DNA of 64,000 nucleotides from Doryteuthis pealeii (lineage: Eukaryota > Mollusca > Cephalopoda > Myopsida > Loliginidae), in NCBI GenBank assembly GCA_023376005.1, contig CM042141.1, positions 90,912,831 through 90,976,830 of the forward strand, given 5' to 3'. The position numbers and the translations under genes are program-made. Position 1 is the first letter of the stretch; every line of letters starts with the position of its first letter. Below are positions 24,070 through 36,454 of this stretch, piece after piece. The notes below the pieces were generated by a model that saw only the letters and a program-made list of their open reading frames with translations, was not told the origin of the DNA and searched no databases.

Positions 24070-24345
24070 AAGTAGGCCTGAGCCTATTCTAGTAGTGACC
24101 ACCCCAAGCGGAGATTTAAGAGGTTTGAATTCAGAGTTTTCCTTCTCTTAGACTGGTTGCTTAACCAAGGTTAAAGAGTCCAATCTGCCCTACTATTTAC
24201 CCATAGCTTGAGGGAGAATAGTTGGATTCATATCTTTCCCAAGAGTATTAGCGCTATGTGAACTGTGGCTTCGTCCAGGTAATTGAACTCGGGTCAACGA
24301 GTCCATTTCCTACGACTCTAACCAGTACACCACTGCACTTCCCTA
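24070..24345 (-). mobile_element. tRNA-derived SINE (family B, mirror)
   Basis: Right-arm copy of 9830-10095, with B-box-like GAACTCGGGTCAACGAG and A-box-like CTCTAACCAGTACACCAC on the inverse strand. Confidence 0.7.
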
Positions 24346-25083
24346 TATAATTGTGTATAAATTATTCGTATCATATAGGAATACTGGAAACTATATAACT
24401 ATGTGCAAATTATTTGTATTAAGAATAGTTAAAAAGAAGGTAACTGTGGTGTTGTTTAAATCACAGGTTAACAAACAACACCAGAGTTACCTTCTTTTTT
24501 CTTTACACTTGCATTGTGATAGCCTTCAAAACCAACCAACAAACCAATATAAACAATGCTTCAAGCAAATTACAAAACCCTTTTAAAAATAGTTATTTAA
24601 AACCATTTAATTGCTTGCAAAAAATGACTTGGACATTAAATACCCCAGCTATGGTTGATATGCCATAAAATCAACAAACTAATTAAATAAAAAATAAAAA
24701 ATTTGTTAGATTAAACTGAAATTTATTTTATTGAAAACTTTAATACCTGTCTATATTGATAATACTAAGCTTATCTTGATGTTTGTAAAATTTAAGAAGA
24801 TAAATCCGTAATTGCTTTGTAGATTTCATGTGAATATCTACTTTAATAGAGTCACTAAGTTGTGTACATGCTGAGGATACTGCTAGATGCCTCCTTTATG
24901 AAAGTAATTAATAATTTCTTTTTCTTGGATCATAGAAAAAAGACTGAAAAGAATATTTTCAACAGCCTTTTTAAGGTAATATAAATTAACGAATGGGTTT
25001 TCATATTTTCCTTTCCCTCTGGCTTGACAAGATCTTTGATGCTTCTTCCCCCAAAAATTGGAAATTTGGTGTAGTTACTATTT

Positions 25084-25365
25084 CTCTGAATTTTTGAGAT
25101 GAGGCTTGATAATTTGGATCATTTGGACTATTGTCCTCATCTTTTATTGTTATCTACACAACGTTTTGGCCAATGTACCCTTGGCCTTCTTCAGGTATTT
25201 CTTGTCAGACTCAGGAACCTTCTCAAACTCGGGAACCCCCTCCTCAAGTTCGACAGGAAATACCTGAAGAAGGCCGGGGGGCACATCAGCCGAAATGTTG
25301 GGTAGATAACAATAAAGATGAGGACAATAGTCCAAATAATCTAAATTATCAAGTTAGTTGAAATT
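25084..25365. mobile_element. Family-C foldback repeat (mirror)
   Basis: Right-arm copy of 8806-9068, with halves meeting near GGAACCCCCTCCTCAAG. Confidence 0.75.
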
Positions 25366-25390
25366 TTTCAGTTAATTCTAGTTAGACATA

Positions 25391-25702
25391 GTAGTAAAGT
25401 CTGCAGAGTGGCTTATTGTCGGTATCAACCAAACAATGAAGGAGTCTATCCCCTTTTTTCTAACACTAAATCAGGGAGATTGTTTTTTTTTGCTGAGGGA
25501 GTAAGGTGGAGCACCACATCTACTGTCAGTTCTCGTCGAGGACCAGTATTGAACCCAGAACTTTGTGATTTCTAAGCGGATGTTCTATTGACTGAGCTAA
25601 ACTCGTAAAGTCTGTGCACTCTATCCAGTACTAATGAAAAGGGGATAGACTTCCTCACTGTCCAACTGATACAGACAATAGGCCACTCTGCTGACTTTAC
25701 TT
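25391..25702 (-). mobile_element. tRNA-like foldback element (mirror)
   Basis: Right-arm copy of 8461-8769. The flanking 12-mers are TAGTTAGACATA (25379-25390) and TAGTTAAACATA (25703-25714), one base apart from each other, consistent with an aged target-site duplication. Confidence 0.7.
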
Positions 25703-25849
25703 TAGTTAAACATAATCAACTTTATTTCAAATTAAAAACAAAATAACTAACCTAAGTAGATATGTGTTAGTCTACAACATTAGCAAAATAACATATTCTT
25801 GGAACATCCAGTGAAATGGTTAGCATACTAATCTATGCCCTGCAACTCC

Positions 25850-27115
25850 ATTTGCTCAACACCTGCACCTCTTCAGAGGAGCAAGACCCATTTTATAATG
25901 GGTTCTACCTGTGATGCTTAAGGATGGAATCCCAGTGGCTGAGCAGTCCATGAAATGCAGCACCCCCGCTGTCAGCTGGTGTTGTAGAATGCACCTGCAC
26001 CTCTGCAGAGGAGCAAGACCATCCCACAATGTGGCCACCTGTTATGCCTAAGGATGGAATCCCAGTGGCTGAGCAGTCCATGAGATGCAAGTCAGCTGGT
26101 GTTGTAGAATGCACCAACTGCACCTCTGCAGAGGAGCAAGATCCATCCCACAATGTGGCCACCTGTTATGCCTAAGGATGGAATCCCAGTGGCTGAGCAG
26201 TCCATGAGATGCAACACCCCCACTTTTGCATTTATTCGGGCCGCCTTGTCGGCTAGGGTTGTAGAATACACTAACTGCAACACTGCATGGGGGTAAAAAT
26301 CCCTGTTGACTTTTTGGGATATAAGGTGTGTGCTAGATTCTCGCCCATACTTATAGACTAGGCAAGATCATATAATCTAACTCTTGGCTAATCTCTTGGC
26401 AGTACTGTGAGGCTGATACAATACTTAACCGACCCTACTGGTCATAATTACTGCAACATCCAAGGACGACAGACATAGGATTAAATCACTGGACCTTTAC
26501 CAATACGCAGGATAGGACTTTCCTTAAGCCCTTTTCAACTGGCTAAGGATGGCACTTAAAAACTTTACAATCACCCCCCCATGGGGCCACTTGTTGGCCA
26601 TGAGTGATGACCTGTGATGTTTAAGAATGGGATCCTGGTGGTTGAGCAGTCCATGACCTGCAACACTTCACTTTGGCCCTTACTTAGGCTAGATGTGCAA
26701 TTGGAAAGGCCCCCTCTGTTCAATTGGCTAGTCATGTCAAACCCTAACACCTATATGATTTGTCCTGACCCTATTGCTATTATGGTAAACCCTCAACCCT
26801 TTTTATCATGTATGTGCTAGAGGATGGTGGCCGAGTGTCTTTGGTATGATGTTAAATTGCATCTAGTGAAGTTCCAATTCTAGAGCTCTGGGGAGTGTGG
26901 AGTACCTCTTAATCGCCATTGCTCCTACGTCCATACTGACCCGGAGTGGTAGTACCTGTTAGGGTCCCATTTGTGGGTTAAATAGATGAAAATGAGTTTT
27001 AAAAGAATGTGTTTAAAAAAAATTGAGGATCCAACAAGAATGACTGAAACAAAACATGTTTGGCATAAAATAACTGAAGGGTTGACATGCCATAAAATCC
27101 AACCAGCCAATCCAT
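25850..27115 (-). repeat. Family-A repeat with minisatellite, one unit longer
   Basis: Mirror of 7165-8330. The unit with CTGCACCTCTGCAGAGGAGC, CCACAATGTGGCCACCTG and GGCTGAGCAGTCCATGA recurs three to four times between 25856 and 26230, against two to three in the left arm. Confidence 0.75.
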
Positions 27116-28099
27116 CAGTTCAAATAGTTTAAATTATTAGATGAGGACACTTATATTATCAATACTAGATGAGGACACTTATATTATCAATACTAGATGA
27201 GGACACTTAAAATCAAAACAAATCTTTAAAAAATAACCATGTTAAAAATACTTAAAAAAAAAAAAATGCTCCCTATCAAAAGTGATATTATAAAACGTTT
27301 TAGTAGAAAAATATCTTTATTCAAAATGTGACGGGGTTTGCTATAGGGCACATTATTTTTTGTTTAAGCTTCTGTCTCTTTAAAAAAAAATATTGATAAT
27401 CTGTAAGTTCTAGGTGTTGAATAATTCTTTTAAAATTAATTTTGAATCATTAGTTAATAAGGAATTATTAACCTTTTAAAGAAATTCACATTTAAACCTG
27501 ACAGTTTACAAAATATGAATGAAATAGTTTAGTCAATAATCCATACATAGCCTCATGGTGAAAAAAAAAAAAAAGTTTATTTTACACAACGTATATTTAT
27601 TTTTTGATATATTCCCCTTCCTGGTCAATTCACCTAATCCAGTCCTTCTTTATTAATCATATTTATTGAATATCATATTGTGGAAATTTTAGATCAAAAT
27701 TCTAAGGCATGAGCCTCAAACTCAATGATTCCAAAAGGCCATTATGTCTTGGGGAGAGGAATACTAGGCCAAAAGTGATATGAGGGTGTGGGGCATAATT
27801 TCCACCATTTGTAATACAATTGATAGACTCTTATTTATTTTTTTCATTAGTAAGTATGTGAATTATATAGGGAAATTTGAAACTGAAAATTTACCCCCCA
27901 CTGCATTTTATACTAATTGGGATATGTGAATTAGTATCAAATGCGAGTGGGGTGGGGGACAAATTTTCAATTTCAAATTTTCCTTAATTTCGTTTTTACT
28001 TTTGATAAATTCTGTTTTTTTTCCATTTCATTGTATTTCATGGGTAAATTGCGATAAACTGTACTATAAATATTATTAAAACTTAAAAACAAAATTTTG

Positions 28100-28560
28100 G
28101 CAGTCAGAGAGCACCCCCCCCTTCAATCAGTCAGCTAGTTACAACAAGCCCTAGCACCTATATGATTGTCCCAACCCTATTGCGCTTATGGCAAACCCCA
28201 ATTCTTTTTATCACATATGTGCTAGAAGGCAGTGGCTGAGGGTCTTCATGTTCTGGGTATGACATTAAACTATCTGATAGTAAAGTTCTAATTTTTGAGC
28301 TCTAGGGAATCTGGAGTACCCCTTGATCACCATTACTCCCAGGTCCACTCTGACCCAGAGTGGTAGTACCTGTTAGGGTACAGGTTAAATAGAAAAATAT
28401 GAATTTAAAAAATGAATTTTAATTAAATGTTTAGAAAAAAAAAAAAAAAAAAAAAAGAATATTGAATACTCATCAAGGATGAATAAAACAAAAATTTCTT
28501 CAGCATAAAATAACCCAAACGAGTTGAGATGCCATAAAACTCAACCAACCAACAAGTCAA
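28100..28560 (-). repeat. Family-A repeat (mirror of 5080-5525)
   Basis: Runs from a poly-C tract through CACATATGTGCTAGAAGGC and ACTCTGACCCAGAGTGGTAG to the TTGAGATGCCATAAAAC head. Confidence 0.7.
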
Positions 28561-29040
28561 GAAAAAAATTCCATGTAAAAATAAAAATTGACATCATTTT
28601 TCTTTCATCATTACATTTTACAAAATAACTTTTTGCCCAAGGACAGTTCATTGAGTTTTATATTCATTGTTCTGCCGTGTACCATAGGGAAATAGTTTTG
28701 CAGGCCACCTATGTACCGCATGTCGCATGTTTGCAACCCCTGATCTAAGGTATGGTTTTATGGAAAATGTTTAAAGAAATATGCTGATTGTTTTTTTTTT
28801 TGTTTTTTTTATAGTAAATTTTAAAAAACTAAATCAGAATGCCTGTAAAAATGAATTAACCTGTTTTTGTTGAGGTTTTGATTGCTGTGATATTAACATT
28901 ATGCCAATAGGAATATTTTTTTAAAATATTTTGAATATAGTATTACACATCAATAATTATTTCATAATCCTTATTTTATATATATATGTAATAAGCATTT
29001 CAATAATATAGATAGGTTAACCATATTTTCCCAAGGTAAA

Positions 29041-29043
<3 letters not shown>

Positions 29044-29101
<58 letters not shown>

Positions 29102-29162
29102 CAGATGTGTGTGGTTTAACTGAAAAACCAGGGCTTTTTTTTTTTTTTTTTTTTTTTTTTTT
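29044..29162. repeat. (TA)n run followed by a poly-T run
   Basis: About 55 bases of TA, then about 25 T shortly afterwards. Both are much shorter or differently sized in the left arm (4584-4592 and 4527-4548). Confidence 0.95.
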
Positions 29163-30006
29163 CAATTTCATACTGAAATATCGTATCGAAATATTTTCCA
29201 AAACCAAAACCGTTTGGTTTAGTTCTTTTACTATTGAACTACCATATTCCAAGAAAACACATTTTAAAAAGACATTCAGATTTTAATTGCGCGACATGAT
29301 AAAAAAAGAGGAAAAGATTGAACAAAAATATGATAAACGTTTGACTATTTTTTAGAAAATAAATGTAAAATCCCCCTTTTTTACAAAATAAATGAAAAAA
29401 AAAGGAAATAGACAGCTATGACACTTTGAGAATCTTTCATATGAAGTCAGCAAAACAAAATAACTAGAAAATAAAAACTAGCTGCCAGGTTCATTTTAAT
29501 TTTAATGCTGGAATTTTTTAAGGGTAATTCTTTTCTGGTAAGCTCAATACACCAATCACGAAAATGAAATTGTTGTAAACAAAGAAAAATGAATGAAGGT
29601 TTTTTTATTTTTATGACCTAATTTGTTTTTACTTAGAAGATGTACCTAAAATTAGATTGTAATACTAATAATAATTAAAATAGTTGTTAATTTCAGTTTT
29701 TCTCTCCAAAATAGTATCCATAAACATTCTTACATACCTGGCATGATATGTCTGAATTAAGAGGATTGCAGGTGTGCATTGAAACCTTCTAATTTCTTTC
29801 TCCCTAATTGAATTATTTTGCTGAAAGTGTCATGCATCATCAGAAATGTAAACCAACTTGTTTTTTGTTTTTATTCTGAATGTGTCATCACAACACTGCA
29901 CACATCTTCCACTTCCTTTTTATTATCTTTGATTTTGTAAACTTGATTATCTCTTTCCAATTTCTCTTTTCTTTAAACTAACAATCTTTGTCTTTTATCT
30001 TCACAG

Positions 30007-30102
30007 AATATAACTATACACGCTTTAGATTTATCAAAACCAGCAGATGTTTACAAATGGGCCAAAAATTTTGCTGAATCACCTCACAAATTAGATGTTC
30101 TT
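30007..30102 (+). CDS. DHRS12: DHRS12-like exon (first visible)
   Basis: Preceded by a pyrimidine-rich TCTTCACAG acceptor and followed by GTAAGT. It has 32 codons, NITIHALDLSKP to HKLDVL, entering and leaving in phase 0. It covers the beta-strand with the conserved D-L pair and the following helix of the Rossmann fold. Confidence 0.9.
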
Positions 30103-32477
30103 GTAAGTATTTATAATTATCAATATTTGTATTTTTGTTTTGCATATAAGATTGTTTAATGTTGTTCTATACATACATACATACATACATATATAAAGGG
30201 CAGTTGCTATGTATGTATGTCTAGATGACATATTTTAGTATTCCTGTCGATAATTGGGAGTCCCTGACATCTGATAGTGGACAGTGAAGGTTTGCGATAT
30301 GCAGGGGGTGCTGAACTGTTTGAAGCAGCCAGGGTGGACCGGGCAAAACTCAAGAGCATGCAGAAAATGTGAAACTATCAGCCAATTTTGGAGATGTGTG
30401 GATCTGTGAGGCGTGTGGCTGGGCCCTGTTGTCAAAGGCAGGCCTGGTTAATCACATGAGAGCATTCTGACTGCAATTGTCTCTCCCATGCCACACTCCG
30501 ATTCCTAACATAAAAACTTTCCATGCTCCTGCTGCACTAAAGTGTGCCAAACATCTGGTGGTCTCAAGCATCACATGAGAGTTCACAGGGATGCATATAC
30601 CACGCCTGTCATCTCAATTAACACCGATCATTATGAGTGCAAAATTTGTTCTAAGATATACAAGTCGCTCACAGGGTTGAAAAGTCGTCAATGAGCTCAT
30701 GAACTTACAACGAATGAAGGAGTGGCATTCGTCTGACAAGATGTTGCGAATATATAATATAATATGACCAGATGAAACTATGAAAATAAAACCATTAACG
30801 ACAAAGTAAATATAAATACACATTAAATATCCCTGATTCTTGCTTTTTGAGCAAAAATTATTCCATCCATTATCATCCTGCAACACCCTCTGGTTAAAAA
30901 TGAGACCATCCAAATCGTCCAAGATGAAATGCAAGAATGTAAATCAAGATTATCTGCTGAATTCTTATTTCTTATGAGTATCGTTACCTCAGCTAAATAA
31001 TGGACCATTTCGTTTGTATTATAAAGAAAGAATGCTATACCAAAAATATAATAAGAAAAAAAGAAAGAAAGAGTAGGAGAAAGATAGAGGGTGTGAGAAC
31101 GAGAAAACAATAACACTAATCTGTTTCAATCGATGATGAAAAGAAGGAAAGAAAGAAAAAAGAGTGAGAGAAAGTTACATCAAGATTATTATGCCTTTTA
31201 TATATTGATATTTTTTGCAATAGCTCTTAAGTAAACATATCAAACGTTGTAATAATTAAATTATCATACTGTGGTATATCTACAGGTCCTGCTAGTTTTA
31301 CTATAATACTATTCTTTCTTCTTTCAGATTAATAATGCTGGTGCTATGTTGAATGTAAAAACTGTGACTCTGGATGGATTGGATGCTGGTTTTGCAGCAA
31401 ACACTCTAGGTATGTAAAGATATTTAAACTTAATTATTTTATGCAAAAGATATCTGCCATGGTTAACCAGTTTATCTTTCTAACCAATTTGATAATTTGT
31501 ATTATTTGGTTCATTCGATATTATTATCTGTACAATGTTTCGTCCGATGTGCCCTCCAGTCTTCTTTAGGAATTTCAGGAGCCTTCCCAAACTCGGGGAA
31601 CCTTCTTATCATAATCTGAAGCCATCATGGAACTTTGAAGCCAACCCTTTATTCAATCCATGGGATTATCCTCATTCGGCTAACCATGACTGAGTATAAG
31701 TGTTAAGCTATGTTAAATATTATTCTATGTTCCTGTCGTCCTTGACCAGGATTCAACCTGCAGCCTAGAGATAACTGTCACTTAGAACTGTATTAACTCA
31801 ATGCCTATATCCACTATGCTATGTGTCCAATAATCCAAATTATCAAGCCTCATCTGAAAAATTCAGAGAAATAAACAATTTGTTAGTTGAATGATTTCAG
31901 TGTTCACTAAGTTACTTCACTTTTAATTGTCCTTGTGCCAGATTAAACTAATTTTAATGATTTCAGCAATTTTATATATTATGTAATTTCATGTTTTGTG
32001 TTTGTACTCTTGCTGATTTTTTGTTAGCATTGAGGCCAGAGCTATAACACGCACCTACACATTGTTTTAACATTCTTCTAAGATTCATGTGACCATTTTA
32101 GAGTAGTAACTGAAAGTAGTTTTACAGTGAAGATCCTTTGAGGCATAAAGTTTGATCCTTTCTTGAAGTAGAAAGATGTACTATCAGTTTTAATCCTTGT
32201 CTGTTGATCTGTCATTAAAGTTGTTGATTTAAGTTTATCCTGTCTTGAAGTTTTAATAAATACATTTCCTGTATTATATATAGTTTGTTTTATTTTAATA
32301 TATATTTAAAGTTATCAGAACTAAGTTTCCATTTTCAAATTGTTTTATTTTTTTACTCCTTTAATAATTTGATGATTTTACTTATTTATGGTACAAACTT
32401 TCTGGCATTGAATTTTTAACTCCCACTCCCACAGGCAATATCTTTTAAAAATTTATTTTTACACTGGACAGAGGGCG

Positions 32478-32511
<34 letters not shown>

Positions 32512-33235
32512 ACACCATCTGACATCACGTTATGTCACAGTGATCTAATATTTGAATTTTCTTTTATAATAATGATTACAATATAATAATTTTGTTTTTA
32601 AATATTTCAGCTCATCATATACTGACCACTTTACTGATACCGAAACTGACAGAAAGTGAAGACCCTCGTGTGGTATGTTCCTCAATCTTTATATATATAT
32701 ATATATGTGTGTGTCTGTAAGATGAATCAGCTTGTTTTTATTTATCTCTCTAGTGTTATTTTAATCTTAATAGATAAGCTGATTAATTTACTTTGAAATT
32801 ATCAGTATCTACAAATGTGGGTTATTTAATTTGTCTCAAACTTTCTAAGATGGTAACTTGCACTGGAATTCATCAACTGCACCTCTGCAAAGGGGCAAGA
32901 CCCCTACCCAATGGGGCCACCTGTTGGTCATGGGTGGTGACCTGTGACCCAAGTACTAAGTGGTCCCGTGACGTGTAATACTTCACTTCACCCCTTACTT
33001 GGACTAGACAAGTTGTCAGAGAGGCCCCATCCAATCAATCGGCTGGTCATGTCAAGCCCTAGCTGTATTCCTTGCTGTATGCTTCAAATTGCTCTTATGG
33101 CAAACACCCACACCTTTTTATCATATAGATGTTAGAAGGCGGTGGGTAAGGGTCAACTACCAGTATTTATTAATAAACATGAATTTAATGAAAATCATTT
33201 CCACCAAATTATTAATACACATGTAGTTAAACAAA

Positions 33236-33292
<57 letters not shown>

Positions 33293-33989
33293 GGTAGTCT
33301 TTTTTCTTTCATGCAAACACTATTAAGCAAGGCTAGACCAGAGGTCGGAGGGACCCCCTCCAATCAATTGGCTGAACACATCAATCCCTAGCACCTCTAT
33401 GATTGTCCCAACCCTATTGCCCTTATGGCAAGCCCCCAACTTTTTATCATATATGTGGCAGAAGGTGGTGGCTGAAAGTCTTCATCTCCTGGGTATGACG
33501 TTAAACACTATCTGATGGTGAGGTTCCAATTCTGGAGTTCTCGGGAATGTGGAGTACCCCCTCATCACTATTACTCCCATGTCCAAAGTGGTAGTACCTG
33601 TTAGGGTCCCATCTATGAGTTAAATAGAAAAACGTGAGTTTAAAAAAGAAAGTGTTTTAAAAAAAATTGAGTACCCATCAAGTATAAATAAAACAAAAAC
33701 GTCTTCAGCATAAAATGACCAAATGGGTTGACATGCCAAAAAAAAAACCTACTATTAAACAGAATGCATATCTCCTTACTCTATGTACTATACATGCACC
33801 TTTTGAAGAGTTGTAGTGCACCTGAGCTCTGTATGTAATAACTTCATTATTATCCTTATTAACATGTAACATTCAGTTTACGGCTGAAAAGCAAACTTTG
33901 CAAAATATATAAGAATCAAGGGAGGTAACTGGATCAGAAGAATGATAACTTTATTATTTGGAATTAATTTTTGATTTCTTCACCTTTTT

Positions 33990-34027
<38 letters not shown>

Positions 34028-36422
34028 TAGGTAATGGTCAGTTCTGGTGGCATGTTGGTACAGAAATTGAATGCAGCGGATCCGCAATGTGACCTGGGAG
34101 AGTATGACAGCACAATGGCGTATGCTCAGAATAAACGCCAGCAAGTCGTCATGGTTGAACAATATGCAAGAAAACACCCTAAAATTTACTTTAGTTCAAT
34201 GCACCCTGGTTGGGCTGATACTCCAGGTACGTTTATATATTTTTTTTTTTTTTTTTTTTTTTTTTACTCTCTTATCAATATACAAAATATTTGCTGAAGT
34301 ACGTATCTATGCCAGGTAAGAGATCTGTGGGGACCTTGTACTCGGATTTTTAAGTGGAAGAATAATATTCAAGTGTCTGGTCCCACAATAGGGTCAATTT
34401 TGGAACTATAATGTCTCCCATGTGGCAAAAGTTGCAAATTAACAAAGAATTACCACACAAAATATTCTTCTTGAAAACTTTGCCTTCGTTTGAGGAAATA
34501 TATTTCTATTTTTTAAAGTGTTATCACTGTTACAGCTTGATTATTAGGTAAAAAGCAGCCAATCAGAGGTGTCGGTTGTGATGGGGGCATATTTTCAATT
34601 AGAATTATGTTTTATCCATTCCATTTAAAATCACAACCATTTCTGTTTTAAATATTGAAATTGCTATATTTTTTAACAAACTTCTTGGCTAAATTTTGCA
34701 AAAACAAGGATTTTTGGTGCAGTTTAGTAGATGATCTTTGCTGCTATTTCCTCAAACAATGGTGCAAGTAAGAGATCTAGTTTTTAGTATCAGTATTCAT
34801 TATGCCAACACACAACTCTCACTGTTTGGGAGAATTTGATATTTTTTTTAAAATGAAAAATCAATCTACCCTATCCCACAACTTCAAAACACGATAATAG
34901 ACAATACGGAAATCTGGTCTCCCTATGAAAAAAGAAGTTAAATACAATAATAAACTTTATATAAAACAGTGATGCTTTTTGATTTAGTGCATCCTGGGAT
35001 GCACATATTTGCTTTGAATGAGTCCCGGCAAAATTTATGGGTCCCAACTAAAGCTGTCTAACTCCTACCTTGTAATCTATCCTGTGTAATTTGTTTCTAA
35101 GAAACTATTAAAATGTATTTACAGTTAGCTTGAAATGGTGAGGGAAGAAAAAAGAAAAACACTGGGACACTTGGATATGATTTTACTGTGTCCTTTTAGA
35201 TTTTAGTGTATCAGGGACGCATCTCTGATAAAACATACATTCCTTTACAGTTCGGAATTCAATGTTCTTTTTCTTTATTTGTCAAAAATGTATATATAAA
35301 GTGGGAAAAGTTTATTTTAATGATAAAACAAACAGTATATGGATGTGGGTAATTGTGTGTGCGAGGTGCGTATGTTTATGTACGTGACTGCTCATTGGTT
35401 TGTTTGTTTTTAGCAGAAACATATATATGGCAAAAATCTAGCAACCATCAAACAAAAAGAAATTGAGGGAGGAGATTTGGATCAATCATGGCTGGTTATT
35501 TTACAATTTTTATTGGAGATTAAAAATTTACATCAGTTTACAGTGATTTTTACTATTACCAAATATATTATTTCTCTGAATTTTTTAGATGAGGCTTGAT
35601 AATTAGTATTATTTGGATTATTGTCCTCATCTTTATTGTTATCTGTACAACATTTCAGTCGATGTGCCCTCCGGCTTTCTTCAGGTATTTCTTGTCAGAC
35701 TCAGGAGCCTTCTTGAACTCGGGAACCATCTTTTCAGATTTGGGAGCCTTCTCGAACTCAGGGAATCTTCTTTTCAAACTTGGGAACCATGATTACCACC
35801 TGAAGGTTCCCAAGTCTGAAAAGAAGGTTCCAGAGTCTGACAAGAAATACCTGAAGAAGGCTGGAGGGCATATTGGCCAAAACGTTGTACAGATAACAAT
35901 AAAGATGAGGACAATACTGAATAATCCAAATAATATATTTAATATTATCTTATGCTTTGCTTGTGCTTTTGGTGAAATGGTTATTGTCGTAGAAAGCAGA
36001 CTCAGCTACCCAAGTTCTAATCCTGAACAAAGCTGTTTGCATTTCACATAGTACTAATACTCTTGGGAAAGGTATGAATCCAACTATTCTCCCTCTAGCT
36101 ATGGGTAAATAGGACAGACTGGGCTCTTTAACCTTGGTAACACAACCAGTATAGGAGAAGGAAAATTTTGAATTTGAACAAGTTGTAGACCTTCATCTTT
36201 TTCTCTAGAGCTAAAGAATTTAATTTCTTATGTATGTGTCTTACTCTATTAAATAATATTGTATTTTTATCTCTTTTATAGGAGTTGAACAAGCAATGCC
36301 TGGGTTTTATGCAAAAATGAAAGACCGACTTCGTACCCCTCAGCAAGGAGCTGATACGGCTTTGTGGTTGGCAATCTCTCAGGCCGCAAAAAAGTTTGTA
36401 AGCGGACAATTTTTTCAGGGTA

Positions 36423-36454
<32 letters not shown>

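Larger units (their letters stand above)
17176..29463 (-). repeat. Right arm of giant palindrome
   Basis: Reverse-complement partner of 4209-17079. It continues on its right into unique sequence containing the DHRS12-like exons, so this arm is anchored to the local gene. It lacks the left arm's Helitron (empty site between 27661 and 27662) and has one more minisatellite unit near 25.85-26.29 kb. No exon was seen in it. Confidence 0.93.

Noticed and set aside
4209..29463. Palindrome as a simple missed-adapter foldback of one read
   Set aside because: The Helitron presence/absence, 27-bp indel and minisatellite difference need two different source sequences.
30614..30934. Minus-strand frame with HFILDDLDGLIFNQRVL
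   Set aside because: Falls on the edge of family F, recurs in other copies with breaks, and no family was recognised.
35596..36051. 151-codon open frame
   Set aside because: Lies over a family-C foldback and the following SINE.
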